Notes: generated from the letters alone by a model not told the origin. A stretch of DNA of 64,000 bases from Clostridia bacterium (GCA_024405755.1 JAKSOD010000002.1:1-64000); one strand, 5' to 3'; positions 44,954 to 53,824 are shown, counted from the first letter of the stretch. A program made the numbers and translations.

Positions 44954-46114
44954 TTATTTTCCTTTAATCTCCGGCGAACGTCGCACAGATTCCGTCTGAC
45001 ATCGCGGAACGGGACGCGACAGTGTAGCCAGAGCATCAAGGCGAAGGGACAATTCATGCTGACGCTTTGCATCAGAAAAATCCGGAATACGTGATGGCTT
45101 TGTGACTACGGGGATCTTTGTGCTTTTCCGTATTTCCGACAGGAAGTTTCTTCCCTGCCCGTTTGCGGCAAGGAGACGAACGTACGCGGGGAGAGAGTGA
45201 AGATCATCCGCCGTTACTCCCGTCATTGCGAAAAGCACTGCACGGCGCAGGCGTGCGTTTGTATACTTTTTGGTAGCAGCTGCAGACATCATTTCCGCAA
45301 AAGTTCCCGCATTGACCGCAGATTTTTGCAAAAGTTGTGCCACTCCGCCTCCGCATTCGGCATATTTCCCGCTTTCCGACGTGGAAGTCAGTCTCCACCA
45401 GCCGAGGATGGCAGACGAGATCCTGTCAGCAGAAACCAGACAGTCTCCGACGGCGACTGCTTTTTCAATTTTCTCACGCATCACGTCCGGAACATTTTCA
45501 GAAATGATTCCGTCGAACAGTTCTTTCCTTATTTGTGCGGCACTCGAAAATATCACATTTTCCGAGATCGCTCCGTGTCCCGCTCCGACACGCCTGACAG
45601 TTTCAAATCCGATATCAAGTCCCATCTTCCGCGCTGCCCTGATATATTCCACTCCCAGAAGATCATTCGGGGATATTCCGTCAATACCGGCGGCACAAAG
45701 GTAAGATTTTGCAGTTCCTTCGGGGCCGTGTGCCGTACGAACTTTCAGTTCTCCGTCAGATACCGTTCCCGCCATTGAAATAAGTTTTTGTATGTCACCG
45801 GATTCCGACCCGAAAGCTATGGTATCCGCACCAAGTGCCGCAAGAATATATACTCCCGCAGCGGCAAAATATCCGGCACTTCCGGAACTCCACGGATAAG
45901 GAAGTTCAAACACCGCATCGGCACCGCATTCCACCGCCGCTTCCGCACGGTAATGCGCCGGAAGAGAGGCAAAACCGCCTCTTTGAACCGCTTCTCCGCT
46001 CATAAGACAGATTATCCTCTGCGCCCCTCTGCGCCGCAGTTCGTCCAGCATATATTTGTGTCCGTTATGAAACGGATCATATTCGCAGATCACTCCCGCC
46101 GTCTTCATAGACAT
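44954..46114 (-). CDS. tmcAL: tRNA(Met) cytidine acetate ligase TmcAL (YlbM)
   Basis: 386 residues. The frame is open further up but AAAGGAAG sits 5 nt before the ATG at 46114 (MSMKTAGVICEYD). EYDPFHNGHKYML is the HxGH nucleotidyltransferase motif; LMSGEAVQRGGFA and FELPYPWSSGSA follow, and PNDLLGVEYIRA is in the usual place. It activates acetate with ATP to make N4-acetylcytidine at position 34 of elongator tRNA-Met. It lies back to back with acetate kinase, whose acetate pool it shares; whether this is meaningful is open. Confidence 0.9.
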   Translation of the reverse strand: MSMKTAGVICEYDPFHNGHKYMLDELRRRGAQRIICLMSGEAVQRGGFASLPAHYRAEAAVECGADAVFELPYPWSSGSAGYFAAAGVYILAALGADTIAFGSESGDIQKLISMAGTVSDGELKVRTAHGPEGTAKSYLCAAGIDGISPNDLLGVEYIRAARKMGLDIGFETVRRVGAGHGAISENVIFSSAAQIRKELFDGIISENVPDVMREKIEKAVAVGDCLVSADRISSAILGWWRLTSTSESGKYAECGGGVAQLLQKSAVNAGTFAEMMSAAATKKYTNARLRRAVLFAMTGVTADDLHSLPAYVRLLAANGQGRNFLSEIRKSTKIPVVTKPSRIPDFSDAKRQHELSLRLDALATLSRPVPRCQTESVRRSPEIKGK

Positions 46115-46150
46115 TTTTACTTCCTTTTTGTTAAAAATTGCTTTTTCATA

Positions 46151-46179
46151 TTGAAAAAGCGTATGAATTGGTGTATAAT
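46151..46179 (+). promoter_or_regulatory. Promoter of ackA with overlapping palindrome
   Basis: TTGAAA (46151-46156), 17-bp spacer, TATAAT (46174-46179). A 9-bp inverted repeat, GCTTTTTCA (46140-46148) and TGAAAAAGC (46152-46160), covers the -35 box, which could be an operator. Confidence 0.75.
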
Positions 46180-46223
46180 GTTTTAGATTGATTTTTGAAA
46201 TAATTTCGGAGGAAAATAAGAAA

Positions 46224-47459
46224 ATGAAAATTCTCGTTGTAAACGCCGGTTCCAGTTCTCTTAAATACCAACTTTTCGAAACCGACAACTACACCGTCCT
46301 TGCAAAAGGTGTTTGTGAGCGTATCGGAGACCCTATGGGAGATATCGACCACAAGAACCTTATTAAGGGCACCCGCAGAAAAACCGAACTTGAAATCAAG
46401 ACTCATAACGACGCCGTGGCTCTCGTTATCGACGCCCTCACCAACAAAGAAGACGGCGTTATCAACAATATCAAGGAAGTTAAGGCTATCGGTCACAGAA
46501 TAGTTCACGGCGGTCCCTGGTTCTCGGAATCCGCTCTCGTCACCGACGAGGTCATCAAGGCTCTTGAACAATGCCATGATTTTGCCCCTCTTCACACAGG
46601 TGCTCATCTGCAAGGCATCTACGGCTGCCAGAAATATATGCCCGATGTCCCGAACGTAGTCGTTTTCGACACTGCTTTCCACCAGACTATGCCCCCCGAG
46701 TCATATATGTACGGTCTGTCATACGATATGTATGAGAAATACCACATCCGCCGTTACGGTGCGCACGGTACTTCCCACCGCTACGTCTCCGGAAAGATGA
46801 TCGAACTGCTCGGCGGAAAGGCTGAGGGCACGAAGATCGTCACATGCCATATCGGCAACGGCTCTTCAATCTCCGCAGTCAAGGACGGAAAGATCCTCGA
46901 TACTTCCATGGGATTCACTCCGCTTGCCGGTGTTCTTATGGGAACCCGCTGCGGCGACATTGATCCCGCAATCGTTCCCTACATTATGAAAAAAGAGAAT
47001 ATGACTCCGAACGAAGTCGATAACTATATGAACAAGAAGTGCGGATATATCGGACTTACCTCCGGTTATTCTTCCGATTCCCGAGACCTTGAAGACGTTA
47101 TCGCCGAGGGACCCTCAAATCCGCACTACGAGCAGTGCAATCTTGCTGTTGATATGCTCAAACATCAGATCAAAAAGTATATCGGTGCATATACCGCGAT
47201 CATGAACGGTCTTGATGCTGTCGTATTCACCGCCGGACTCGGAGAGAACAACCCGCGTCTGCGCTGGATCGTTTGCGAAGATATGGAGTATTTCGGAATC
47301 AAACTTGACGAAAAACAGAATCTCAAAGCCTTCCGTCAGCCCGATATCATCAAGATCTCCGCTGAGGACTCCAAGATCCCCGTTTATGTCATCCCCACCG
47401 ACGAAGAATACGTCATCTGCCGCGATACCGAGACTATCGTCAACGGACTCGCGAAATAA
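46224..47459 (+). CDS. ackA: Acetate kinase
   Basis: 411 residues from MKILVVNAGSSSLKYQLFET; GGAGG at 46209-46213 supports this start rather than an upstream in-frame ATG. AIGHRIVHGG, FDTAFHQTMP, YGAHGTSHRYVS and TCHIGNGSSISA are ASKHA-fold motifs of AckA. It makes ATP from acetyl phosphate, the final step of acetate fermentation. Phosphotransacetylase (pta) is not adjacent. Monocistronic, with its own promoter and terminator. Confidence 0.98.
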   Translation: MKILVVNAGSSSLKYQLFETDNYTVLAKGVCERIGDPMGDIDHKNLIKGTRRKTELEIKTHNDAVALVIDALTNKEDGVINNIKEVKAIGHRIVHGGPWFSESALVTDEVIKALEQCHDFAPLHTGAHLQGIYGCQKYMPDVPNVVVFDTAFHQTMPPESYMYGLSYDMYEKYHIRRYGAHGTSHRYVSGKMIELLGGKAEGTKIVTCHIGNGSSISAVKDGKILDTSMGFTPLAGVLMGTRCGDIDPAIVPYIMKKENMTPNEVDNYMNKKCGYIGLTSGYSSDSRDLEDVIAEGPSNPHYEQCNLAVDMLKHQIKKYIGAYTAIMNGLDAVVFTAGLGENNPRLRWIVCEDMEYFGIKLDEKQNLKAFRQPDIIKISAEDSKIPVYVIPTDEEYVICRDTETIVNGLAK

Positions 47460-47480
47460 TCAAAAATTCCAATATAATGA

Positions 47481-47513
47481 AATATCCGGCATCGGATTTC
47501 GGTGCCGGATATT
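47481..47513. terminator. Terminator between convergent ackA and the P-loop ATPase gene
   Basis: AATATCCGGCATCG (47481-47494) and CGGTGCCGGATATT (47500-47513) form a 14-bp stem with one wobble and a 5-nt loop, followed by ATTATATCATATTTTTT. It can serve both convergent genes. Confidence 0.75.
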
Positions 47514-47582
47514 ATTATATCATATTTTTTCGTCAAAAGCGACATTGCGAAAGAAATTTTTTATCAAGATGATTTTATGTTT

Positions 47583-48653
47583 TCATCGATAAAGCTCACG
47601 ACGGAATATATCATGGCAAAGTCCCGCGCAGAATTCTTCCTTTGCTTTGAAGTTCATCGCGGAAGAATATATTTTTTCAAGAGCGAAATGTCCGCGCGCC
47701 GCATCTGCCAGCGCGTCGTACGCCGCCGTCATGCTGGAAGTTTCAAGCCTGCGAAGAGCGGAAAACTCCTCTCTCAGATCACGAAAAATCTGACGGTCAA
47801 AAAATTCCGACATATCAACTCCGTCACTTTCACCGCGTATCGGGAGCTGGCGGGTGACAACAGCATTCTTTCCTATGCGAAGAGCACCAATGCGGTCCGG
47901 ACACAGTGCGTCCGGTGAAATCCGGCATACTCCGCCGCGGTTTCTTACCGCATCAGCCACGGCTCCGAGAAACAAATAGGAAGTTCCAAGTCCTCTTCCG
48001 TCGGAAACCGTGAACACTTTGTCTGCCCCCTCTCTGAAAGTGTCAAATTCCGCATGCCCGCGCATACTGATCGCCTCAAGCGGAGACCTGATCGCAAACG
48101 GCGCAACACTGACATCTGCAAACTCAGCGGCCACCCTCGCCGCTGCGTTTTTTACCGCTTCAATGTCGGTGCATGTCTCGACAATGGAATCCGCCGCGCG
48201 CCGTAATGCACCTGCGGCAGCAAGGCAGCGGTATCCGCGTGAATACGCTTCCGCTTTTTTGATATTGAGTTTCGTGATATCATCTGCCCGTTCGGTAAGA
48301 ACGGCACTGTCCCAGAAAGTGCCGAGATCAATTATGTTGTCAACCGATCCAGGAGTTTTCATATCCTCTGAATGAGGTGCCGTTCCGTCAAGAACGGAAA
48401 CAGTACCTCCGAAAGGAAGAGTGACGAATATTCCGTCAAGGGAGTCCGGATCGGAAGAACAGTAATACATTTCAACCGAACTTCCGTTTTGCTCGGCCGC
48501 GTCCGCAAGTTCGCCGAGCAAACGGGATTTTCCCGTCCCGGGTCCTCCTTTGATAATGTAACATCTTTGGGCGCGTGTCCCGCGCAGATTTTCATTAAAG
48601 TAACTTACAAATCCGCTCTCGCAGTTTGAAGCCGCAAAGTATTTTGACCTCAT
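47583..48653 (-). CDS. P-loop ATPase of the PRK06851 type, co-oriented with spoIIIA
   Basis: 356 residues. First domain: RCYIIKGGPGTGKSRLLGEL with Walker A G36-S43, then YYCSSDPDSLDGIF and LDGTAPH, features I recall from the PRK06851 family of two-domain ATPases. The second domain begins near 205 but its P-loop position reads DGRGLGTS, lacking the lysine, so only the first site should bind and hydrolyse ATP. No known biochemical role. GAGGT SD; 16 nt downstream of spoIIIAH, so it probably belongs to the sporulation transcript. Confidence 0.75.
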   Translation of the reverse strand: MRSKYFAASNCESGFVSYFNENLRGTRAQRCYIIKGGPGTGKSRLLGELADAAEQNGSSVEMYYCSSDPDSLDGIFVTLPFGGTVSVLDGTAPHSEDMKTPGSVDNIIDLGTFWDSAVLTERADDITKLNIKKAEAYSRGYRCLAAAGALRRAADSIVETCTDIEAVKNAAARVAAEFADVSVAPFAIRSPLEAISMRGHAEFDTFREGADKVFTVSDGRGLGTSYLFLGAVADAVRNRGGVCRISPDALCPDRIGALRIGKNAVVTRQLPIRGESDGVDMSEFFDRQIFRDLREEFSALRRLETSSMTAAYDALADAARGHFALEKIYSSAMNFKAKEEFCAGLCHDIFRRELYR

Positions 48654-48669
48654 CTGACCTCATTCCGGC

Positions 48670-49227
48670 TCATTTCTCAATGATGACTACGTTGGCAGGT
48701 TTGATGCCGGTCTGCTCAAAAACGACGGTGTTGATCTGTGCTATCTGACTTGCGTTGAGCGGTTTGGAATCAACATCAACCACTACGCTTACATTTCCGC
48801 CTCCCACGACTGCCACACACTGGGCAAATCCTTTTGACATCACAAGCGTTTCAATGTTGGATTCCGCTTCCATATCCTTCGCCATCTGCGTCAGATCGGC
48901 AAGAGCCGTTGCCTTTGCTTCGGCATCGGCGGCACTGTCGTCGATAACGCCTTGAAGTACTTCAAGAGCCTCGTCACGGGCACGCTGGCGGCTGACCTGA
49001 GTTGCGGAGAAATAACTGTCGTTTCCGTTGTTGGCGGATGCGCCGGTTTCTTCGCCCTGATTTGTCGGTGTGTTGCCCGCGGGACTGACATCACGTCCGG
49101 CAAAAACTGCCCAGTTTACTGCCACCGCCGCCCCCACGAGCAGAACGGCACAGATCACGATAAGGTTGCGCTTTCCGAGTTTTGCAAAGAAGTTCTTTAC
49201 TGCTTCGGTCTGTTTCTCAAATTTCAT
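48670..49227 (-). CDS. spoIIIAH: Stage III sporulation protein AH
   Basis: 185 residues. A transmembrane helix at about 20-42 (LIVICAVLLVGAAVAVNWAV), a disordered linker, then ATQVSRQRARDEALEVLQGV and a YscJ/FliF-like ring-building fold (CVAVVGGGNVSVVVDVDSKP, NTVVFEQTGIKPANVVII). It sits in the mother-cell membrane and binds forespore SpoIIQ to form the feeding-tube channel. Confidence 0.93.
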   Translation of the reverse strand: MKFEKQTEAVKNFFAKLGKRNLIVICAVLLVGAAVAVNWAVFAGRDVSPAGNTPTNQGEETGASANNGNDSYFSATQVSRQRARDEALEVLQGVIDDSAADAEAKATALADLTQMAKDMEAESNIETLVMSKGFAQCVAVVGGGNVSVVVDVDSKPLNASQIAQINTVVFEQTGIKPANVVIIEK

Positions 49228-49302
49228 ATCCTGTCCTCCGGTTTTTGTTTTGGATGTGGTAAATCATATTTATGTATGTTCCGAAATATTCCTCAGAGGT
49301 TG

Positions 49303-49824
49303 TCATCCGGTCCCCGAAATGTAAATTTTATTGGTTCCGATCCCGAATGCCGCCGCTACAAGCGACGTCAGTTCCGCCATAACACCGGGGGATGACGCTC
49401 CGCGGCAGACAATACCTATCCCCGCTATCCGCGGCATAGTTACCCCGGTCTGGCAAAGATGAGCCGAAGAACCGCTCCCCACGGTTATATATTTTGAGTC
49501 CGCCCTGCCGTCACGGCTTTCTGTGTTTGCGGCATACACCTGCTCAAAACTCTCCGACAGCGTCACGACTACTGTCACATTGCTTACTCCGTCAACACTG
49601 AGGCACAGCCTCTGCGCTTCCTCTTCAAGATACCTGCACCATTCCATTGCAGACAACGCTGCTCCGGAAACATCGTCTCCGCTTCCGCTGCTGCCGCCAT
49701 TGCTGCTGTTCTTCCCGTTTACGGAACCGAGAAACAGCAGAAACACTCCGGCACATATCGCAAACAGTATCAGCAGCATCTTTACGGAAGGCGATTTTTT
49801 CTTTTCTTTTGCCGTTGAAGTCAT
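49303..49824 (-). CDS. spoIIIAG: Stage III sporulation protein AG
   Basis: 173 residues. One transmembrane helix (about 16-33), a Ser/Gly linker (SSNGGSSGSGDD), then the ring-building domain: VTVVVTLSESFEQVYAANTE and VMPRIAGIGIVCRGASSPGV-like TMPRIAGIGIVCRGA, typical of SpoIIIAG. It forms a large-diameter ring with the other SpoIIIA proteins in the outer forespore membrane. Confidence 0.93.
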   Translation of the reverse strand: MTSTAKEKKKSPSVKMLLILFAICAGVFLLFLGSVNGKNSSNGGSSGSGDDVSGAALSAMEWCRYLEEEAQRLCLSVDGVSNVTVVVTLSESFEQVYAANTESRDGRADSKYITVGSGSSAHLCQTGVTMPRIAGIGIVCRGASSPGVMAELTSLVAAAFGIGTNKIYISGTG

Positions 49825-49868
49825 TTTTCCTCCTCAATTCTCATGATATTTTACCATTCGTATCAGAT

Positions 49869-50372
49869 TCAGTCCCTTCCCGTTACGACATCGCAGGGAC
49901 ATCCGGCTGTTTTCTCAACATACCTGATTATTTCGTGCGGATCCTGCCACATTGCGTTTCCGGTAAGACACACCGTGACAGATTCAAGTCTTACTCCCTC
50001 TCCGTCTGCCGTGACGGAAACGTATACCGTTACGTTTTCTTCTGCCAAACCGAATTTATCTGAGATCTGAGCGCAAAGTTTTTGACGTATCTGCTCTCCG
50101 CTCTCACGCGAGAGTGCGTCATATAATCCCGATAGATCTCCCGAATCCGCTTCGGCAGAAAAAGAATAAGCCCCGGATCTGATTTTTTCCGCTATCCCCC
50201 CCATCAGAGGAGCAAGAGGAGCAACTATACAAATCAAAAGAATCAGAGATGTGACCTGGATCACGGAACGCCGTATCCCGTCGTTTCCCGTTTTCTCCGG
50301 CAGGATCCGCACAGCAACGGATACTCCGATACTGACGGTCACGATCCCGGATATATATGTTCCGAAAGTCAT
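49869..50372 (-). CDS. spoIIIAF: Stage III sporulation protein AF
   Basis: 167 residues. Two N-terminal membrane helices (IVTVSIGVSVAVRILPE and SLILLICIVAPLAPLM) and a soluble C-terminal domain with QISDKFGLAEENVTVYVSV and the ending HEIIRYVEKTAGCPCD. Fits SpoIIIAF by order and layout. Overlaps spoIIIAE by 4 nt. Confidence 0.88.
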   Translation of the reverse strand: MTFGTYISGIVTVSIGVSVAVRILPEKTGNDGIRRSVIQVTSLILLICIVAPLAPLMGGIAEKIRSGAYSFSAEADSGDLSGLYDALSRESGEQIRQKLCAQISDKFGLAEENVTVYVSVTADGEGVRLESVTVCLTGNAMWQDPHEIIRYVEKTAGCPCDVVTGRD

Positions 50373-51532
50373 ATTGCTCCTCCAACTGCGGATGAAGTCA
50401 CGGAAAAGACCGTAAGTGCAAAAACAAACAGCACGGAACAGATCGCTGCCGCCGCAATCACATATCCGTAGAGAGAAGCCATTTCATTCAGAAACTTGAC
50501 TTCTTTTTTGCATCCGAGAAGTTCGCCGACTGCCGCTGACGACGAAAAAGCAAGTCGCGTCAGCAAAAGCGATACAAGAGTCGGCAAAAGCAGAATGGCG
50601 ATCACCACTATCCCCGCCACACCGACTGTGCTGCGTAAGAGTTTCGTACTTGCCGCTACGGTACGGAGCGTATCGCCCACAGTCGATCCCACCACCGGAA
50701 TCATATTACCGGCAAAAAATTTCACCGTTCTCGCACTGACACCGTCCCCAGCCGCCGCAAGAACGCTCTGCGTACCAAGTGCCGCCGCAAGCAGAGTGCC
50801 GCACAGTCCGAGGACAAAAACCGCGCTTCTTTTGATCAGCGATGATACTGCAGAAAGTCCGGGCATTTCTCCCGAACAGAAAGACTCTGAAACAGCAAGT
50901 GCCGTACAGATGCAGAATGCAGGCATCAGCCAAGAAGATACAAGAATATCAAGCAGATCTATCCACAGAATGACAGATGAGTTGTTAACCGCCGCCGCTG
51001 CCGCATTCCCGCCCGAGAGGTACAGAAAACCCATAAGCGGCAGGAGCGATGCCATTACCGTGCGGAGTGACGAAAAAAAGACGGATAATGCCGATATTCT
51101 CCCGTATTGGAGTCCCGCCGCCGTTACTGTGACCGCAAGACTTGCCGCAAATGATACAGTATCCGACAGATCTCCGGAAATGATTCCCTCACCGGCACTT
51201 TTTATCAGAGCCGACAGCGCAGTCAACGATGTAAGTGCCGCAAAAAGTGAAAGCGCACTGCCCATACCGCCGCTCAGAAGATTCAGCAGGAATTCAAGTA
51301 TTTTCCCCGGAGTACTCATTTGCTCCACTGCCTGTCCCACATCGTCAAGATCATCCGAAAAGAAACCTTCTGGAAGAAGTTCTGCAACGTCTTCGGGGAC
51401 GGAAGCAATAAAATCCAGGTAACCGTCGGGCATGGTGCCTTCATTTTTTTCTGCCGCTGTTCCGACACAGAACAAAGTCAAAAATAACATAATCGACAAC
51501 GACGCCGCAAAAAAACGACGTTTTTTCTTCAT
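50369..51532 (-). CDS. spoIIIAE: Stage III sporulation protein AE
   Basis: 387 residues. Signal-like N-terminus (FFAASLSIMLFLTLFCVGTA), a charged region, then about seven to eight membrane segments with VNNSSVILWIDLLDILVSS, FAGNMIPVVGSTVGDTLRTV and SLLLTRLAFSSSAAVGELLG, which are typical for SpoIIIAE. It is the large integral component of the SpoIIIA machine. Overlaps spoIIIAD and spoIIIAF by 4 nt each. Confidence 0.94.
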   Translation of the reverse strand: MKKKRRFFAASLSIMLFLTLFCVGTAAEKNEGTMPDGYLDFIASVPEDVAELLPEGFFSDDLDDVGQAVEQMSTPGKILEFLLNLLSGGMGSALSLFAALTSLTALSALIKSAGEGIISGDLSDTVSFAASLAVTVTAAGLQYGRISALSVFFSSLRTVMASLLPLMGFLYLSGGNAAAAAVNNSSVILWIDLLDILVSSWLMPAFCICTALAVSESFCSGEMPGLSAVSSLIKRSAVFVLGLCGTLLAAALGTQSVLAAAGDGVSARTVKFFAGNMIPVVGSTVGDTLRTVAASTKLLRSTVGVAGIVVIAILLLPTLVSLLLTRLAFSSSAAVGELLGCKKEVKFLNEMASLYGYVIAAAAICSVLFVFALTVFSVTSSAVGGAI

Positions 51533-51933
51533 ATTCCCGCCTCCGAGATCAGTCCGTTCACGGCATCCAGCGCGCTCTTTACCAATGGAAGCGTCAGCAC
51601 AAGAATTTCAAGTTTCGCCGCAACTTCAAGGGATGACGCAACTGATGCCGCCCCCATTTCACGGCATATATCCGACGCTGTACGCGACAGGAATGCAATA
51701 CCGAGAACACGCATAAGAATTCCAGCCGTCTCTCCCACAAGCGGTGATTCGCCGATCATTCCCGAGAAGCACGACACTACGGGTTCAGCCATTACAGCAG
51801 AAGCAAGCAAAAGCATTACCGTTGCAGTCAGCCTTACGGGAATCTCAAATTCCTTCTTAAGTTCCCTCAACAGAAGCGCAGCTCCTGCCGCAATAACAGA
51901 AATACCGCATAATTTCAGAGTATCAAATCCCAT
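51529..51933 (-). CDS. spoIIIAD: Stage III sporulation protein AD
   Basis: 134 residues, polytopic, 3-4 membrane segments (LCGISVIAAGAALLLRELKK, VRLTATVMLLLASAVMAEPV). MRVLGIAFLSRTASDICREMG and EVAAKLEILVLTLPLVKSAL are family features. Lies 2 nt after spoIIIAC. Confidence 0.93.
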   Translation of the reverse strand: MGFDTLKLCGISVIAAGAALLLRELKKEFEIPVRLTATVMLLLASAVMAEPVVSCFSGMIGESPLVGETAGILMRVLGIAFLSRTASDICREMGAASVASSLEVAAKLEILVLTLPLVKSALDAVNGLISEAGI

Positions 51934-51935
51934 TT

Positions 51936-52130
51936 TCAGAATCCGAATACGCTGCGTACCTTATCGAAAAGTTCGTCTATCTGTCCCACAAGCATTACAA
52001 GCACGACCACAATACCGGTAACGGTCAGAAGCATAACCTGCTCGTCTCTTCCCGTTTTTGACAATATCTGTGCTGAAATAGCCACAAGCACCCCCACACC
52101 GATCACTTTAAGCAAAAGAGTAATATCCAT
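51936..52130 (-). CDS. spoIIIAC: Stage III sporulation protein AC
   Basis: 64 residues with two membrane helices: VIGVGVLVAISAQILSKTGRD and MLLTVTGIVVVLVMLVGQID. This is the exact size and pattern of SpoIIIAC. Between spoIIIAB and spoIIIAD. Confidence 0.95.
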   Translation of the reverse strand: MDITLLLKVIGVGVLVAISAQILSKTGRDEQVMLLTVTGIVVVLVMLVGQIDELFDKVRSVFGF

Positions 52131-52143
52131 TTTATTTCCTTAT

Positions 52144-52674
52144 TTATATAAGAATTATTATGATTGCAGCGGCGATACAAAAGCATAGCACCGTTCGGCT
52201 GCGTCGCTCTTTCGGCAATTCTTCCATAAGCCTGCTCCTTGTCTGCCGCAGAGATTCAAGGCAAGCGTCACATGAACGGAGTTCCTCCTCGCGGAACGAC
52301 CTTCCGAAATCGGCGGCAAATCCGACAAGTGCGTCTTTTCCGTCGGAAAAGAACTCCCCCTCCGCTATAGCATCAACAAGTCCGCGGATATCGGTTGGAA
52401 TCTGTCTTTCTTTCTCTGTTTCATCCGCTGAACATCCGATAAAACAACCGTCTATCACTTCCGGATCACATCTGCGGAGTATCTCCGAGACGGGTGTCAG
52501 ATATCTGTCTATCTGGTCTCTTATCAGAACGATCAGGGCAATAAGCGAATCAAGCCGCCGCAGCCGTGCTTTGTCCCTGAGAGCGGTAACATACGCTGAG
52601 GCACCGATCGCGGCAAAAATCGCCGCCGATCCCGCTGCCTTACACAGCACCGTTCCCGATAAGGCAAGACTCAT
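52144..52674 (-). CDS. spoIIIAB: Stage III sporulation protein AB
   Basis: 176 residues from MSLALSGTVLCKAAGSAAIF. Several earlier in-frame ATGs exist, but GGGAGG (52681-52686) lies 6 nt before 52674 and directly touches the previous ATG, so 52674 is chosen. An N-terminal membrane helix, a long alpha-helical cytosolic part (RLRRLDSLIALIVLIRDQID), and a C-terminal membrane helix (TVLCFCIAAAIIIILI) match SpoIIIAB, whose fold resembles a type II secretion F-domain. Overlaps spoIIIAA by 35 nt. Confidence 0.88.
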   Translation of the reverse strand: MSLALSGTVLCKAAGSAAIFAAIGASAYVTALRDKARLRRLDSLIALIVLIRDQIDRYLTPVSEILRRCDPEVIDGCFIGCSADETEKERQIPTDIRGLVDAIAEGEFFSDGKDALVGFAADFGRSFREEELRSCDACLESLRQTRSRLMEELPKERRSRTVLCFCIAAAIIIILI

Positions 52675-53593
52675 CAGCATCCTCCCATTTACAGATATCA
52701 TACTCAAAATCGGAAAAAAGTGATCTCTCATCCGGACAACGCGGCTTTCTTTTCAATCCGACATATGCACCGAAACTCCCGCTTCTGTGCAGAAGACCTA
52801 TTCCCGAACGCCCGAGAAGTTCTCGGACGGATGCGGCGTGAGCCGTGGCGATCAAAGGCACACCGCAGTTGTGCGCCGAACGGATCGCCTCAGCATCCGC
52901 CCTACTGCCGATCTCGTCGCAGACAATGATCTCTGCACCGAGACTGCCGGCTGCAATCGCGATCCCGATCTCCTTGGGATACCCCGACAAAAGATCAATA
53001 CACAAAGAAGATCCGTCAAGCGAATATCCGAGTTCACCGCGTGTATCCACCACCGCAACCCGTCGTGCATTACCTCCGGAAGCAAGCCGCCGCGCCACCG
53101 CACGCAGTACCGTGGTCTTTCCAACCCCCGGCGGAGAATATATCAGAACACCACGTGTATACTTCATTTCATCAATAAGACGACATATCTCCTCTCCCAC
53201 GTCAGGTATAGGATGCGGTATCCGTACCGCAAGGGTGCTTATGTCGTATACTCCCGCGATCTTTCCTCCGCTGACGGAAGCACGCCCGCAAATTCCGACG
53301 CGAACACCGTCCCGCAGTGTTATGTACCCCTGAGCCATTGTGTCACGGTAGGCATAAACCGAGTTTTCACAAAGCCGCATCAGCACCTCGTCAGCCTCAC
53401 TCCGTGTCAGCACCGCCGGTGTCAGCACATTGTGACCGTCAGCAGACAATGTCGCACGCCTGCCGCTGTGAAGACGCACTTCTTCTATCATTTTGCAATT
53501 CTGCGCAGCTTTGAGTATGTCATCTCTCACCCGTGGCGGAAGAGCCGCCGCTACCTGCTCCGGTATTGAGTAAGAATTGTTCGATCCCGTCAT
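52640..53593 (-). CDS. spoIIIAA: Stage III sporulation protein AA, secretion-type ATPase
   Basis: 317 residues. Walker A YSPPGVGKTTVLRAVAR (G156-T161 region) and Walker B IIVCDEIGS near 225; VDTRGELG is the intervening motif. SpoIIIAA is a homologue of type II/IV secretion ATPases that powers the SpoIIIA-SpoIIQ channel from the mother cell. AAAGGG SD. First gene of the operon. Confidence 0.95.
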   Translation of the reverse strand: MTGSNNSYSIPEQVAAALPPRVRDDILKAAQNCKMIEEVRLHSGRRATLSADGHNVLTPAVLTRSEADEVLMRLCENSVYAYRDTMAQGYITLRDGVRVGICGRASVSGGKIAGVYDISTLAVRIPHPIPDVGEEICRLIDEMKYTRGVLIYSPPGVGKTTVLRAVARRLASGGNARRVAVVDTRGELGYSLDGSSLCIDLLSGYPKEIGIAIAAGSLGAEIIVCDEIGSRADAEAIRSAHNCGVPLIATAHAASVRELLGRSGIGLLHRSGSFGAYVGLKRKPRCPDERSLFSDFEYDICKWEDADESCLIGNGAV

Positions 53594-53615
53594 TTTTTCA
53601 CGCCCTTTCGTGATA

Positions 53616-53645
53616 ATTATATTGCCCGTCCGTCAAGAATATGAC
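53616..53645 (-). promoter_or_regulatory. Sigma-E-like promoter of spoIIIA
   Basis: Minus strand: GTCATATT (53638-53645), 14-bp spacer, AATATAAT (53616-53623). The sigma-E consensus is roughly KMATATT-N14-CATACAMT; six of eight bases of the -10 agree. The start would lie very near the SD of spoIIIAA, giving a short leader. Confidence 0.5.
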
Positions 53646-53761
53646 AAGCAGTGTTTATTCTTCCGGAATATGCTTTTATTCGGATAAACTCATTTTTTCC
53701 ATGATTCAGCCGCTTATTAAGCTGAAAACCACGAAAAAACCCCGAAAACAGGTAATTTTTG

Positions 53762-53790
53762 TTGACAATTTCATGACACGGTGTTATAAT
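53762..53790 (+). promoter_or_regulatory. Consensus promoter of alaS
   Basis: TTGACA (53762-53767), 17-bp spacer, TATAAT (53785-53790). The leader is only about 30 nt, too short for a T-box. Confidence 0.9.
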
Positions 53791-53824
53791 AATTCAGAAT
53801 ATTTAATTGAAAGGGCAAAATGCT

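Noticed and set aside
52675-52731. Earlier start of spoIIIAB
   Set aside because: It would need an SD inside spoIIIAA that is not there, while GGGAGG fits the ATG at 52674.
53768-53824. Possible T-box riboswitch before alaS
   Set aside because: The leader between promoter and start is about 30 nt; no room for a specifier loop or antiterminator.
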